A DNA stretch of 31,498 nt from JAIOPA01 sp046076045. Its GTDB lineage: Bacteria > Eisenbacteria > RBG-16-71-46. The stretch lies in the NCBI GenBank assembly GCA_046076045.1, contig JBJTRI010000090.1, forward strand, positions 1 to 31,498, written 5' to 3'. The notes under the pieces are model-generated. The model was not told where the DNA came from. It saw nothing but the letters and a program-made list of their open reading frames with translations, and made no database searches. The stretch's first letter is position 1, and each line of letters begins with the position of its first letter. This document shows positions 17,144-25,922 of the stretch, piece by piece. Both the position numbers and the translations under genes were made by a program.

Positions 17144-18250
17144 TCAAGTCTGCGCGGACCGCTCCGCGAGCGCCTCGGCGTAGGCCGCCAGCGTGCGTTC
17201 CGCGGTGCTGCCGATGCCGAACGCCTCGACCGCCGCCCGCCCGCCCGCGGCCCAGCGCGCCCTCGACGTCGGCTCGGCCATCGCCTCCACGATCGCACCC
17301 GCGAGCGCCCCCGGTGCGTGTTCGCGCACGAGCCGCCCACTGACGCCATCGGTCACCACCTCGGGCACGCCGCCCACGGCGCGCGCCACGATGGGCACCC
17401 CCAGCACCTGCGCATCGAGCAACGACGTGCACAGTCCCTCGAGGTGGCTCGAGAGCACGAACAGGTCGAACTGGCGCATGGCGGCGCGCGGCTCGGGATG
17501 GAAGCCCGGCATGTGCACCATCCCCTCGAGACCCAGTTCCCGGCGCCGGCGCTCGAGCGCCGCGCGGCACTCGCCCTCGCCCAACCAGACGAAGCGCGCG
17601 TTCGGCCGGGCGCGCAGCACCTCGGGTACGGCCTCGAGCAGGAACGCGTGGTCCTTGTGCGGCGCGAGCGAGGCCACGGTTCCCACCAACTCCGTCCCCG
17701 GCGGCAGTCCGAGCGCGCGACGCAGGTCGGGCACGGGACGATCACCCTCGGCCCGCACCTCGGCGAGGTCCACGCCGCTCGGCACGATGCGCAGGCGCGA
17801 CTCCGGCACGCCCGAGTCGCGCATCACCGCGCGCACGCCCTCGCTGATGCACAGGTAGCGGTCCACCGGCAGCGCGTACTTGAGCGCGCTGAACGGGTTG
17901 CCACGCACCCGGAAGTCCACCCGGCGCGACACGACCACGACCGGCACGCCGGCCCAGCGCGCAGCCGGCACCCCGAGCGCGTGGGCATGTGCGCTGTGCA
18001 GGTGCGCGACCGCAGGCCGGAAGCGCGCCAATGCGGCCCGCGCCGCCGCGAGCCCGAATAGGTCCCACTCCCCGCGCGCCCGCCAGCGCACGCACTCGAA
18101 GCCCTCGGCCCGCGCGCGCTCGAGCAGCGGCCCCGGGGGCGCGAGCAGGCATTGCTCGTGCCCGCGCACGCGGAGCTCGCGCATGAGGAGCAGGACCTGC
18201 GCCTGCCCGCCCCGCCACGTGCGACCGGTGTCGAGGTGCGCGATGCGCAT
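17144..18250 (-). CDS. GT4 family glycosyltransferase (LPS/polysaccharide)
   Basis: This is a 368-residue GT-B fold glycosyltransferase of family GT4, which transfers a sugar from a nucleotide donor on the cytoplasmic face of the inner membrane. The N-terminus MRIAHLDTGRTWRGGQAQVL contains the glycine-rich loop of the acceptor domain. The C-terminal nucleotide-sugar domain has LVGTVASLAPHKDH, the ARFVWLGEG strand and SSHLEGLCTSLLDAQVLGVP. The usual E-x7-E signature is E-x7-D here. The ATG at 18250 overlaps the stop of the upstream gene as TGATG. It is the last of four sugar-transferase genes behind dxr, so a role in LPS core or another envelope glycan is likely. Donor and acceptor are unknown. 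Confidence 0.88.
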   Translation of the reverse strand: MRIAHLDTGRTWRGGQAQVLLLMRELRVRGHEQCLLAPPGPLLERARAEGFECVRWRARGEWDLFGLAAARAALARFRPAVAHLHSAHAHALGVPAARWAGVPVVVVSRRVDFRVRGNPFSALKYALPVDRYLCISEGVRAVMRDSGVPESRLRIVPSGVDLAEVRAEGDRPVPDLRRALGLPPGTELVGTVASLAPHKDHAFLLEAVPEVLRARPNARFVWLGEGECRAALERRRRELGLEGMVHMPGFHPEPRAAMRQFDLFVLSSHLEGLCTSLLDAQVLGVPIVARAVGGVPEVVTDGVSGRLVREHAPGALAGAIVEAMAEPTSRARWAAGGRAAVEAFGIGSTAERTLAAYAEALAERSAQT

Positions 18251-19332
18251 CACGCGTCCGCCATGCCGGGCAGCCCCGCGAACGCCTCGCGGAGTTGGTC
18301 CGAGATCGCGGTCGGGTGCCCCCAGGCGAGCGCGCCCGCCCACCCCGCCACACCCAGTGCCGCACGGCGCGCCGGGTCGGTCACCAGCGCGGCGAGTGCC
18401 GCGGCCAGCGCGGCACCGTCGCCGCGCGGCACGAGCACCAGGTCGCGCCCGTCCACGAACACCTCGCGCGGGCCCGGACCGTCGCCGGTCACCACCGCAC
18501 GCCCGGCCGCCAAGCCCTGCCAGAGCTTGTGCGGGATGACGCGACCGGTCTTGGCCCCGACCCCGAACGCGCCCAACACCACGTGCGCGTCGGCCAGTAC
18601 GCGCGGCAGGTCGAGATAACTCAGCCGCCCGGCGAACGTCACGTTCGCGAGCCCGTCGCGCTCGGCCTCGGCGCGTGCCTGTGCGTACTCGATGCCGTCC
18701 CCCACCATCACCACCTCGTACCGACCGCGCAGCGAAGGGTCGCGCGCCAGACGCGCGAACGCATCCAACATGGTGCCGACGCCATGGAGCGGCAGGAACC
18801 CGCCCACGTAGAGGATGCGCACCGGGACGTCGGCGGGTGCGGGCGGGATGTCGAAGAACGCGGCCTCCGCCCCCACCAGTACGCGGCGCAACCGCGCGCG
18901 CTCGGCGCCCAACTCGGCGAACAGCTCGCCGTGCGCCCACGTGTCGCACAGGATGCGGTCCGAGGCCGCGAACGCGATGCGGTCGATGGTGCGGTTCCAG
19001 CGCGCCTGCCCCGAGTCGGGCGCGTGCAGGCGCCAGTCGCCCACCAGCGTGTCCCAACGCGAGACGAGCGGGTCGAACACGAGCGGACGCGCCCCCGCGA
19101 GTACCCGCGCCACCGCGACGTCCTTGTGCCGGAACTCGGGCACGAACACCAGGTCGGGGTCGCGCGCGAGTCGCGCCCACGCGTGCACCAGCCGCGGCCA
19201 GCGGAGGAACGCACGACGATCGGGGACGCGCGCCTCGATAACCGTGTGGCCCGCGAGCGCGAGCGAGGCGCGCACGATGCGATTGCGGGGATAGCCGGGG
19301 TCGTACGCGCCCAGACAGGCGATCACGCTCAT
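18250..19332 (-). CDS. GT4-like glycosyltransferase
   Basis: This is a 360-residue GT-B glycosyltransferase. The N-terminal domain begins MSVIACLGAYDPGYPRNRIV. The C-terminal domain has VRILYVGGFLPLHGVGTMLD, then VVMVGDG, VTFAGRLSYLDLPRVLADAH and a donor-site segment IPHKLWQGLAAGRAVVTGD. The position often held by the second Glu of the GT4 signature is Gln in KLWQG, so catalysis may rely on a different residue layout. The ATG at 19332 overlaps the stop of the upstream GT2 gene (ATGA), and its own stop overlaps the next start (TGATG). This coupling and context suggest an envelope glycan enzyme; the sugar is unknown. Confidence 0.85.
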   Translation of the reverse strand: MSVIACLGAYDPGYPRNRIVRASLALAGHTVIEARVPDRRAFLRWPRLVHAWARLARDPDLVFVPEFRHKDVAVARVLAGARPLVFDPLVSRWDTLVGDWRLHAPDSGQARWNRTIDRIAFAASDRILCDTWAHGELFAELGAERARLRRVLVGAEAAFFDIPPAPADVPVRILYVGGFLPLHGVGTMLDAFARLARDPSLRGRYEVVMVGDGIEYAQARAEAERDGLANVTFAGRLSYLDLPRVLADAHVVLGAFGVGAKTGRVIPHKLWQGLAAGRAVVTGDGPGPREVFVDGRDLVLVPRGDGAALAAALAALVTDPARRAALGVAGWAGALAWGHPTAISDQLREAFAGLPGMADA

Positions 19333-20102
19333 CGCGAGCGGTCCGCGCGCGTGCGCTCCCAGAGCGCCGCGTACTTGAGCAGCACCTGCGTGGAGGCGAG
19401 CGCGCACAGCACGAGACCGTGTGCGCCGTCGAGCACGCCGAGTTGGAACAGGTACTGTCTCATGAAGCGCAACGGGGGGCGGAGCAGCACGTCGAGCGGG
19501 CCCGCCCGCCGCCCCTGCCGGTGCGCCTTGGCGGCGTTGGCGGTCGCGTAGGCGACCATCTTGCCCACACAGTCGTCCCACGTACGGTAGCTCAGGTGTT
19601 CGATGCGACCGGGCAGGAGCCGCGGGCCCGGCCCCTCCACGGCGACGGTCTCGTGCACCTCAGCGGCGTCGAAGCGCGCCCGCTCGCGCCGGAACAGGCG
19701 CAGCACGGTCTCGCCCTGCCAACCGCACCAGCGGATGCGCCGACCGAGGAACCACGTCGAGCGCGCGATGCGGAAGTGCGTGGCCGGGCCCGCATCGCGC
19801 AGCGCCCCCGCGAGTCCCGCCACCGCCTCCGCGTCGAGGCGCTCGTCGGCGTCGAGCCACAGCACCCACTCGTGACGGCAGGCGGCGAGCGCGAAGGCGC
19901 GCTGCGGACCGAAGCCGTCGAACGCGCGGTCGAGCACGCGCGCCCCGAGCCGCTCCGCGGTCGTGCGCACGCGCTCGTCACCGCGCGGGTCGCGCACCAC
20001 CACCACCTCGGAGGCGAACCCGAGCGTGGGCAGCAGCTGCTCGAGGTCGGCCACCTCGTCGCGCACGAGCAACAGCACCGAGATCGGGAGTCTAGCGTCC
20101 AT
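19329..20102 (-). CDS. GT2 family glycosyltransferase, WaaE/KdtX-like
   Basis: This is a 257-residue GT-A fold transferase resembling the LPS core beta-1,4-glucosyltransferase family (WaaE/KdtX). The N-terminal strand ISVLLLVRDEVADLEQLLP and the metal/nucleotide motif LDADER (D84, D86) are present, as are the family features GFGPQRAFAL, WCGWQGETVLRLFRR and VHETV. The first nucleotide-binding motif, normally VVDSGSTD, reads VVRDPRGD (residues 36-42). The C-terminal ~60 residues contain hydrophobic segments (RFMRQYLFQLGVLDGAHG) typical of the family and probably associate with the membrane. The ATG at 20102 overlaps the end of the heptosyltransferase gene by 11 bases. Likely acts on the inner core of LPS. 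Confidence 0.88.
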   Translation of the reverse strand: MDARLPISVLLLVRDEVADLEQLLPTLGFASEVVVVRDPRGDERVRTTAERLGARVLDRAFDGFGPQRAFALAACRHEWVLWLDADERLDAEAVAGLAGALRDAGPATHFRIARSTWFLGRRIRWCGWQGETVLRLFRRERARFDAAEVHETVAVEGPGPRLLPGRIEHLSYRTWDDCVGKMVAYATANAAKAHRQGRRAGPLDVLLRPPLRFMRQYLFQLGVLDGAHGLVLCALASTQVLLKYAALWERTRADRSR

Positions 20103-21102
20103 GGCGCTCCAGATGGGCGAGCACGAGTTCGGCCGCACGCTCGGCGGACAACCCCGGCAGGCAGTTCCAGTGCGGACACACGGTGCGCTCGCAGGCGCGA
20201 CAGGGCAAGGCGGTGCGCCACAGGCCGTGGCGCGGGTCGGGCGGCGTCCACGCGTCGGGATGCGCGGGGCCGAACCACGTGAACGTGGGCACCCCGAAGG
20301 CGACCGCGAGGTGGCGCGGCCCGCTGTCGGTCCCGACCAGTGCGCGCAACGGTGCGATCGCACCCGCGAGCGCGGCCACGTCGGGCGCGGTGAGGACGGG
20401 CAGGTCGGGCACGAGAGCGGCCAGTCGGCGCAGCACGGGCTCCTCGCCCGGGCCACCGATGGCGAGGACGGGATGGCCGGCCGCACGCAGCGCGAGCGCA
20501 AGCCGGGCGTTGTGTGCGAGCGGCCAGGTCTTGGTGGGCCACGAGCCCGCCGGGACCAACGCCACGGTACGCGCAGGCTCGCGCACCCCGGCCCGCTCCA
20601 GCACCGCCGCGCCCGCCGCGCGCATGGCGGGCGTGAGCGTGAGCGCGGGGAACGCGGGCACCGCGGCCCCACCCGCGGCCGTCGCCAAGCGCACGAGCGA
20701 GGCGGCGGCGTACTCGCGGCGGTCGTCGCCCGGATGCGCGACGCGCGGCACGGTGCGGTGGTAGAAGCGCGACCGCCCACGCATGTCGTAGCCCCACACG
20801 GTGCGAGCCCCGCTCGCGCGCGCGAGCAGCGCACTGCGCGAGTTCCCGAACAGGTCCACCGCGAGCGCGGGCCGCAGGTGACGCAGCGCCCACGCGGTCG
20901 CGAGCGTCGAGGCCGTGGTGCGCTCCACCGCCCACACGCGTGCGATCCCGGGCTGGCCCTCGAGCAGTGGGGCGAAGCGCGACTCGGTGACGACGTGCAG
21001 CGGTGAGTCGGGATGACCCTCGGCGAGGGAGCGCAGGGCCGCGGTGGAGAGCACGACGTCGCCGAGTGCGCGCAGGCGCACCGCCACGACCGGTGCGGTC
21101 AC
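20092..21102 (-). CDS. ADP-heptose:LPS heptosyltransferase family protein (GT9)
   Basis: This is a 336-residue GT9 glycosyltransferase, the family of WaaC, WaaF and WaaQ, which add heptose to the LPS inner core in the cytoplasm. The visible signatures are VVAVRLRALGDVVLSTAALR at the N-terminus, LVPAGSWPTKTWP at the start of the C-terminal domain, AIGGPGEE, and VGTDSGPRHLAVAFGVPTFTWFG near the donor site. A C-terminal cluster of four Cys (PCRACERTVCPHWNC) is common in GT9. The GTG at 21102 overlaps the dxr stop as GTGA, so translation is coupled. Being the first sugar-transferase gene after dxr, it suggests that an LPS core cluster was placed into this operon. Which heptose it adds cannot be decided. 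Confidence 0.9.
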   Translation of the reverse strand: MTAPVVAVRLRALGDVVLSTAALRSLAEGHPDSPLHVVTESRFAPLLEGQPGIARVWAVERTTASTLATAWALRHLRPALAVDLFGNSRSALLARASGARTVWGYDMRGRSRFYHRTVPRVAHPGDDRREYAAASLVRLATAAGGAAVPAFPALTLTPAMRAAGAAVLERAGVREPARTVALVPAGSWPTKTWPLAHNARLALALRAAGHPVLAIGGPGEEPVLRRLAALVPDLPVLTAPDVAALAGAIAPLRALVGTDSGPRHLAVAFGVPTFTWFGPAHPDAWTPPDPRHGLWRTALPCRACERTVCPHWNCLPGLSAERAAELVLAHLERHGR

Positions 21103-22259
21103 TCGCCCACCGCGCGATGTGCGGCCTCGCGCGCCCACGCGTCGACGGCCTGCAGCTGCTCGAACGACTCGACGGGATGGACGTCGTGCTCGTCGAGCAC
21201 CCGCCCCAGCACGTCGGGCACGCGCCCGAGCGGGATCGCACCGTCGAGGAACGCTCGCACCGCGACCTCGTCGGCGGCGTTGAGCACGCACGGGGCGGTC
21301 CCACCCGCCCGGCCGGCCGCGAGCGCGTGGTCGAACGCCGGGAACCGCCCCTCCTCGATGGGCACGATCTCGAGCCCGGCGAGCGCGGTCACGGGCAGCG
21401 CCGGCACGGCCTCCCCCCACCGCTCGGGCCACGAGAGCGCGAGCTGGATGGGCAGGCGCATGTCGGGGTGCGCGGCCTGCGCCACCAGCGAACCGTCGCG
21501 GAAGGTCACGATGGCGTGGAGCACGGCACGCGGCTGGATGACGGCATCGAGCTGGTCGAAGCCGAGACCGAACAGCGCGTGCGCCTCGAGGATCTCGAGT
21601 CCCTTGTTGAACAGGGTCGCCGAGTCGGTGGTGATGCGCGGCCCCATCGCCCACACCGGATGCGCGAGCACCTCGGCCGGGGTGGCGCGGCGCCAGTCGG
21701 GGTGCGTGCGCAGCGGACCGCCCGAGGCGGTGAGCGTGAGCTTGGCGACCTCGGCCGGCGGCCGACCGAGCAGGCACTGGAGCGCAGCCGAGTGCTCACT
21801 GTCGATGGGCAGCAACGCGGCCCCGGTGCGAGCACGGGCGGCCTCGACCAGCCCGGCGCCGATGACCAGCGTCTCCTTGTTCGCGAGCGCGAGCGTGGCG
21901 CCACGCTCGAGCACCGCGAGCGAGGCGGCGAGCCCGGCCGCACCCACGATGCCGTTGACCACGAACTCCGCACCGCAGCGCGCGGCGAGCCGGGCCGCCG
22001 CACCCTCACCCACCTCGACCTCGGCGCCGGGTGCGGCGGCGCGCAGGCGTTCGCGCGCGGCCGTCGGGTCGGGCGCATGCTCGAGCGCCACGAACGCCGG
22101 ACGCCAGGTGGCGGCCTGGTCGCACAGCCGCTCGAGCGACCGTCCGGCGGCGAGCGCGACGACGCGCAGGCGCTCGCGCTCGCGGGCGGCGACGTCGAGC
22201 GTCTGCTCGCCGATCGACCCCGTGGAGCCGAGCACCGCCAGTGTGCGAGTGCCGATCAC
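21099..22259 (-). CDS. dxr: 1-deoxy-D-xylulose 5-phosphate reductoisomerase
   Basis: Dxr (IspC) converts DXP to 2-C-methyl-D-erythritol 4-phosphate with NADPH, the committed step of the MEP isoprenoid pathway. The 386 residues match the usual length. The NADPH loop GSTGSIGEQTLDV is at the N-terminus, followed by GATLALANKETLVIGA and the metal/catalytic motif IDSEHSA (D153, E155). TASGGPLRT, HPVWAMGPRITTDSATLFNK and GLEILEAH (third metal ligand Glu) follow. The GTG at 22259 overlaps the cdsA stop (GTGA). In many genomes rseP follows directly; here four sugar-transferase genes intervene. Confidence 0.97.
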   Translation of the reverse strand: MIGTRTLAVLGSTGSIGEQTLDVAARERERLRVVALAAGRSLERLCDQAATWRPAFVALEHAPDPTAARERLRAAAPGAEVEVGEGAAARLAARCGAEFVVNGIVGAAGLAASLAVLERGATLALANKETLVIGAGLVEAARARTGAALLPIDSEHSAALQCLLGRPPAEVAKLTLTASGGPLRTHPDWRRATPAEVLAHPVWAMGPRITTDSATLFNKGLEILEAHALFGLGFDQLDAVIQPRAVLHAIVTFRDGSLVAQAAHPDMRLPIQLALSWPERWGEAVPALPVTALAGLEIVPIEEGRFPAFDHALAAGRAGGTAPCVLNAADEVAVRAFLDGAIPLGRVPDVLGRVLDEHDVHPVESFEQLQAVDAWAREAAHRAVGE

Positions 22260-23152
22260 GGGACCTGCAGGATGACGGTGCGCAGGTAGTGGTACACCAG
22301 CGGCGCGCCGAAGTAGAGGCTGTCGAAGCGGTCGAGCACGCCGCCATGACCGGGGATGAGGTCGGAGGAGTCCCCGCTCGCGGCATCGCGCTTGAACAAC
22401 GACTCCACGAGGTCCCCGACCTGACCGAACACCCCGACCAGCGCGCCGAGGATCCACGGGTGCGCGCCGGAGAGCAGCGGACCGCCGCCCTCGGGTCTCA
22501 GGAAGGTCATCGAGCCCACCACCGAGGCGGCGACCGCGCACAGGAAGCCGCCGATGGAGCCCTCGAGCGTCTTGCGCGGCGAGATCGCGGCCCACGGGCG
22601 CGTGCGCCCGAACGCGCGGCCCGCGAGGTAGGCCCCGGTGTCGCAGCTCCACGTGACGAGGAACGCGAACAGCACGATCGCGGCGCCGTCGGCGTAGGCC
22701 AGACCGGCGCGCCACGGCAACTCGCGCAGCAGGACGAAGTGCGCCGACAGCCAGCCCACGTAGACCACGCCGAACACCGTGACGGCCGCACTCTCGAGCA
22801 CCCGCGGCTGCCCGGCGCGGCGCAGCGCGAGCGCCAGCACGAGCAGCAGTGCGGCGGTGGCGAGCAGTGCGGCGTTGGGCGTCTGCGGCCGGTAGGCGAG
22901 CACGAGCAGCGCGAGCCCCGAGGCGAACCCGAGCCAGCGCACGGGCTCGAGGCCCTTGCCGCGGGCCATGCGGTAGAACTCCTCCAGCCCGAGCAGGGTC
23001 TGGACGGCGACGAACCCGACCCACACCATGCCGCCGGCACCGGCCAGCACGATGAGCAGGGGCACGAACAGCACACCGCTCACGATGCGCAGCCCGAGCG
23101 CCCACTGCGCGCGCTTCGGGGGCGTCGTCCCGGCGGCCTGCGGGTGGCTCAA
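22256..23152 (-). CDS. cdsA: Phosphatidate cytidylyltransferase (CDP-diglyceride synthase)
   Basis: CdsA makes CDP-diacylglycerol from phosphatidic acid and CTP in the inner membrane, the branch point of phospholipid synthesis. The 298-residue protein is highly hydrophobic with about seven to eight transmembrane segments. It has the family signature near the C-terminus: SDLIPGHGGVLDRFDSL, preceded by SPRKTLEGSIGG and VTWSCDTGAYLAGRAFGR. The start is TTG at 23152, with GGAGGG about 4 bases upstream; the gap to the uppS stop is 13 bases. The end overlaps the dxr start by 4 bases. Confidence 0.96.
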   Translation of the reverse strand: MSHPQAAGTTPPKRAQWALGLRIVSGVLFVPLLIVLAGAGGMVWVGFVAVQTLLGLEEFYRMARGKGLEPVRWLGFASGLALLVLAYRPQTPNAALLATAALLLVLALALRRAGQPRVLESAAVTVFGVVYVGWLSAHFVLLRELPWRAGLAYADGAAIVLFAFLVTWSCDTGAYLAGRAFGRTRPWAAISPRKTLEGSIGGFLCAVAASVVGSMTFLRPEGGGPLLSGAHPWILGALVGVFGQVGDLVESLFKRDAASGDSSDLIPGHGGVLDRFDSLYFGAPLVYHYLRTVILQVP

Positions 23153-23165
23153 GGGACCCTCCGGT

Positions 23166-23945
23166 TCAGTCCGAGCGCCCGAACCGCCGCTCGCGCTTCT
23201 GGAAGTCGGCCACCGCCTGGAACAGGTGACGACGGCGGAAGTCCGGCCAGAGCGTGTCGGTGATCCAGAACTCGGTGTAGGCCATCTGCCAGAGCATGAA
23301 GTTCGAGATGCGCATCTCGCCGCTCGTGCGGATGAGCAGGTCGGGGTCGGGCAGTCCGGCGGTGTACAGGTAGCTACCGAGGAACTCCTCGTCCACCTTC
23401 GCCGGGTCGAGCCGCAGGTCGCGCGCGTCCTGCAGGAGGCGACGCACCGCGTCCACCATCTCGGCCCGTCCGCTGTACGAGAGCGCCAGGTTGAGCAGCA
23501 GGCCGGTCGAGTCGGCGAGGTAGCGCTGCGTGTCGGCGATCTCGGCGCGCACCGGCGCGGGCAGGTCCTGCAGTCGCCCCACCACCTGCAGGCGCACGTT
23601 CTCGGACTTGAGCTCCTTGCGCTCGGCGCGCAGCGACTGGCGCAGGATGGTCATGAGCGCGGAGATCTCGCGCGCCGGACGGTGCCAGTTCTCGACCGAG
23701 AACGTGTAGAGCGTGAGCACCTCGACCCCGAGGTCGGAGCACGCCCGCACGACCTCGCGCACCGACTCGCTGCCGGCACGATGGCCCATGACGCGCGGCA
23801 CGCCACGGGCCTTCGCCCAGCGGCCGTTGCCGTCCATGATGATGGCGACGTGACGGGGGACGTTCCCGTTCGCGACGAGTTCCTCGAGGCCCGGCGTGCG
23901 AGTGCTCAGGGCGGTCTCCGCAGGGGGGGTGACACGGTCGCCCAC
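23166..23945 (-). CDS. uppS: Undecaprenyl diphosphate synthase (cis-prenyltransferase)
   Basis: UppS elongates farnesyl diphosphate with isopentenyl units to the C55 carrier used for peptidoglycan and LPS glycans. The 259-residue protein shows the conserved regions of the family: IIMDGNGRWAKARG with catalytic D38, GHRAGSESVREVV, LYTFSVENWHRP, NLALSYSGRAE and the C-terminal RTSGEMRISNF/WITDTLWPDF. The start is uncertain. GTG at 23945 has no clear Shine-Dalgarno, whereas an in-frame CTG 12 codons later has GGAG 6 bases upstream. GTG is kept as the conventional choice. Its neighbours frr and cdsA are the classical ones. Confidence 0.96.
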   Translation of the reverse strand: MGDRVTPPAETALSTRTPGLEELVANGNVPRHVAIIMDGNGRWAKARGVPRVMGHRAGSESVREVVRACSDLGVEVLTLYTFSVENWHRPAREISALMTILRQSLRAERKELKSENVRLQVVGRLQDLPAPVRAEIADTQRYLADSTGLLLNLALSYSGRAEMVDAVRRLLQDARDLRLDPAKVDEEFLGSYLYTAGLPDPDLLIRTSGEMRISNFMLWQMAYTEFWITDTLWPDFRRRHLFQAVADFQKRERRFGRSD

Positions 23946-23966
23946 TGACAGGCGGGCGGGACCGCG

Positions 23967-24524
23967 TCAGACCTCCATGACCTCGGCCGTCTTCTTCTTG
24001 AGCATCTCGTCGATGCTCCCGATGTACTTGTCCGTGAGCTTCTGGACCTCGCCCGTCTGTCGCTTGGCGTCGTCGGCGGGGAGCGTGCCCGAGTCCTCCT
24101 GCGTCTTGAGGTCCTTGTTCGCGTCGTGGCGCACCTGGCGCACGGCGACGCGGCCCTCCTCGGCGAACTTCGAGATGAGCTTGACGAGGTCCTTGCGGCG
24201 CTCCTCGGTGAGCGTCGGGATGGGGATGCGCACCACGCTGCCGTCGTCGGTCGGGTTGAGGCCGAGCTTGGCCTCGTTGACGCCCTTGCAGATGGCTTTG
24301 ATGAGCCCCTTGTCCCACGGCTGGATGACGAGCAGTCGGGGCTCCGGGGCGCTCACGCTGCCGACCTGCTGGATCGGCACCATGCTGCCGTAGGCCTCGA
24401 CCTTCACCGTGTCGAGCAGCTGCGGGCTCGCCTTACCGGTGCGGATGCCCGAGAGTTCGTGTCGCACGTGCTCGAGCGCCTTCTTCATGCGCTCGTCGGT
24501 TTCGGTCAGCGTCTTGGATGCCAT
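23967..24524 (-). CDS. frr: Ribosome recycling factor
   Basis: RRF works with EF-G to split the post-termination ribosome. The 185-residue length is exactly typical. Family features are the N-terminal helix ending in LSGIRTGKASPQLLD, the domain II segment VEAYGSMVPIQQVGSVSAPE, then VIQPWDKGLIKAICKGV and the C-terminal helices (IPTLTEERRKDLVKLI and VRQVRHDANKDLK). The ATG at 24524 lies 4 bases after the pyrH stop, with GGGGAG upstream inside the pyrH 3' end. Confidence 0.98.
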   Translation of the reverse strand: MASKTLTETDERMKKALEHVRHELSGIRTGKASPQLLDTVKVEAYGSMVPIQQVGSVSAPEPRLLVIQPWDKGLIKAICKGVNEAKLGLNPTDDGSVVRIPIPTLTEERRKDLVKLISKFAEEGRVAVRQVRHDANKDLKTQEDSGTLPADDAKRQTGEVQKLTDKYIGSIDEMLKKKTAEVMEV

Positions 24525-24528
24525 CGCG

Positions 24529-25242
24529 TCACTCCCCTACGACGGTGCCCACCGACTCCCCGTTCACGATCCGCACCAGATTCCCCCGAACGCCGACGTT
24601 GAACACGATCAGCGGGAGGTGGTTGTCGCGACACAGGGAGATGGCGGTCGAGTCCATGACCTTGAGGTCCTTGTTCAGGATATCCATGTAACCGATCCGG
24701 GGGAAGAAGGTCGCCGAAGGGTCCTTCTTCGGGTCCCCGGAGTAGACGCCGTCCACCTTGGTGCCCTTGAGCACCACGTCGGCCCCGATCTCGATGGCGC
24801 GCAGCACGGCGGCGGTGTCGGTCGTGAAGTACGGGTTGCCCGTCCCGGCCGCCATCACCACGATACGCCCCTTCTCGAGGTGGCGCACCGCGCGCCGCCG
24901 GATCCACGGCTCGGCGACCTGGTCCATGCGGATCGCCGAGAGGACGCGCGTGAACAGCCCGCGCTTCTCGAGGGCGTGCTGCAACGACAGGCTGTTGATG
25001 ACCGTCGCGAGCATACCCATGTGGTCGGCCGCCACCCGGTCCATGCCGAGCGCGCTGCCGGCCAGCCCGCGGAAGATGTTCCCGCCACCGAGCACGATGC
25101 CGACCTGCACGCCGAGGGCATGCACGTCGCGCACCTCATCGGCGATGCCCGACAGGATGGACGCGTCGATGCCGTGCCCGGCCTCACCGGCGAGCAACTC
25201 GCCGGAGAGCTTGAGCAGGATGCGCTGCGGCTTGCGGGTCAC
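24529..25242 (-). CDS. pyrH: UMP kinase
   Basis: PyrH phosphorylates UMP to UDP and is a hexameric amino-acid-kinase-fold enzyme typical of bacteria. The 237 residues carry LLKLSGELLAGEAGHGID, the glycine-rich VLGGGNIFRG loop, the UMP site around DHMGMLATVIN and GTGNPYFTTDTAA, and LKGTKVDGVYSGDPKKDP. The GTG at 25242 lies 4 bases after the tsf stop, with GGAG 7 bases upstream. The order rpsB-tsf-pyrH-frr is one of the best conserved in bacteria. Confidence 0.98.
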   Translation of the reverse strand: MTRKPQRILLKLSGELLAGEAGHGIDASILSGIADEVRDVHALGVQVGIVLGGGNIFRGLAGSALGMDRVAADHMGMLATVINSLSLQHALEKRGLFTRVLSAIRMDQVAEPWIRRRAVRHLEKGRIVVMAAGTGNPYFTTDTAAVLRAIEIGADVVLKGTKVDGVYSGDPKKDPSATFFPRIGYMDILNKDLKVMDSTAISLCRDNHLPLIVFNVGVRGNLVRIVNGESVGTVVGE

Positions 25243-25246
25243 CGCG

Positions 25247-25840
<594 letters not shown>

Positions 25841-25863
25841 GGTTCTCCCCTGCTTCGTTGGAA

Positions 25864-25895
25864 CGCCCGCCCGCACGGATCCATGCGGGCGGGCG
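25864..25895. other. Strong hairpin in the rpsB-tsf spacer
   Basis: The 82-base gap between rpsB and tsf has a perfect 12-bp GC-rich stem: CGCCCGCCCGCA (25864-25875) pairs with TGCGGGCGGGCG (25884-25895) around the 8-base loop CGGATCCA. No T-tract follows on the minus strand, so it is not a simple terminator. It may act as an attenuator or mRNA-processing site that sets the ratio of S2 to EF-Ts; this is inference. Confidence 0.6.
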
Positions 25896-25922
25896 CGGAT
25901 GTTCGTTGCGTTCGTCCCCGGA

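Noticed and set aside
18251..19180. Long in-frame extension upstream of the first GT4 gene
   Set aside because: It lies inside the next glycosyltransferase gene in another frame, and MRIAHLDTG with the TGATG overlap marks the true start. Similar extensions ahead of dxr, maf, rpsB and the heptosyltransferase gene were dropped for the same reason.
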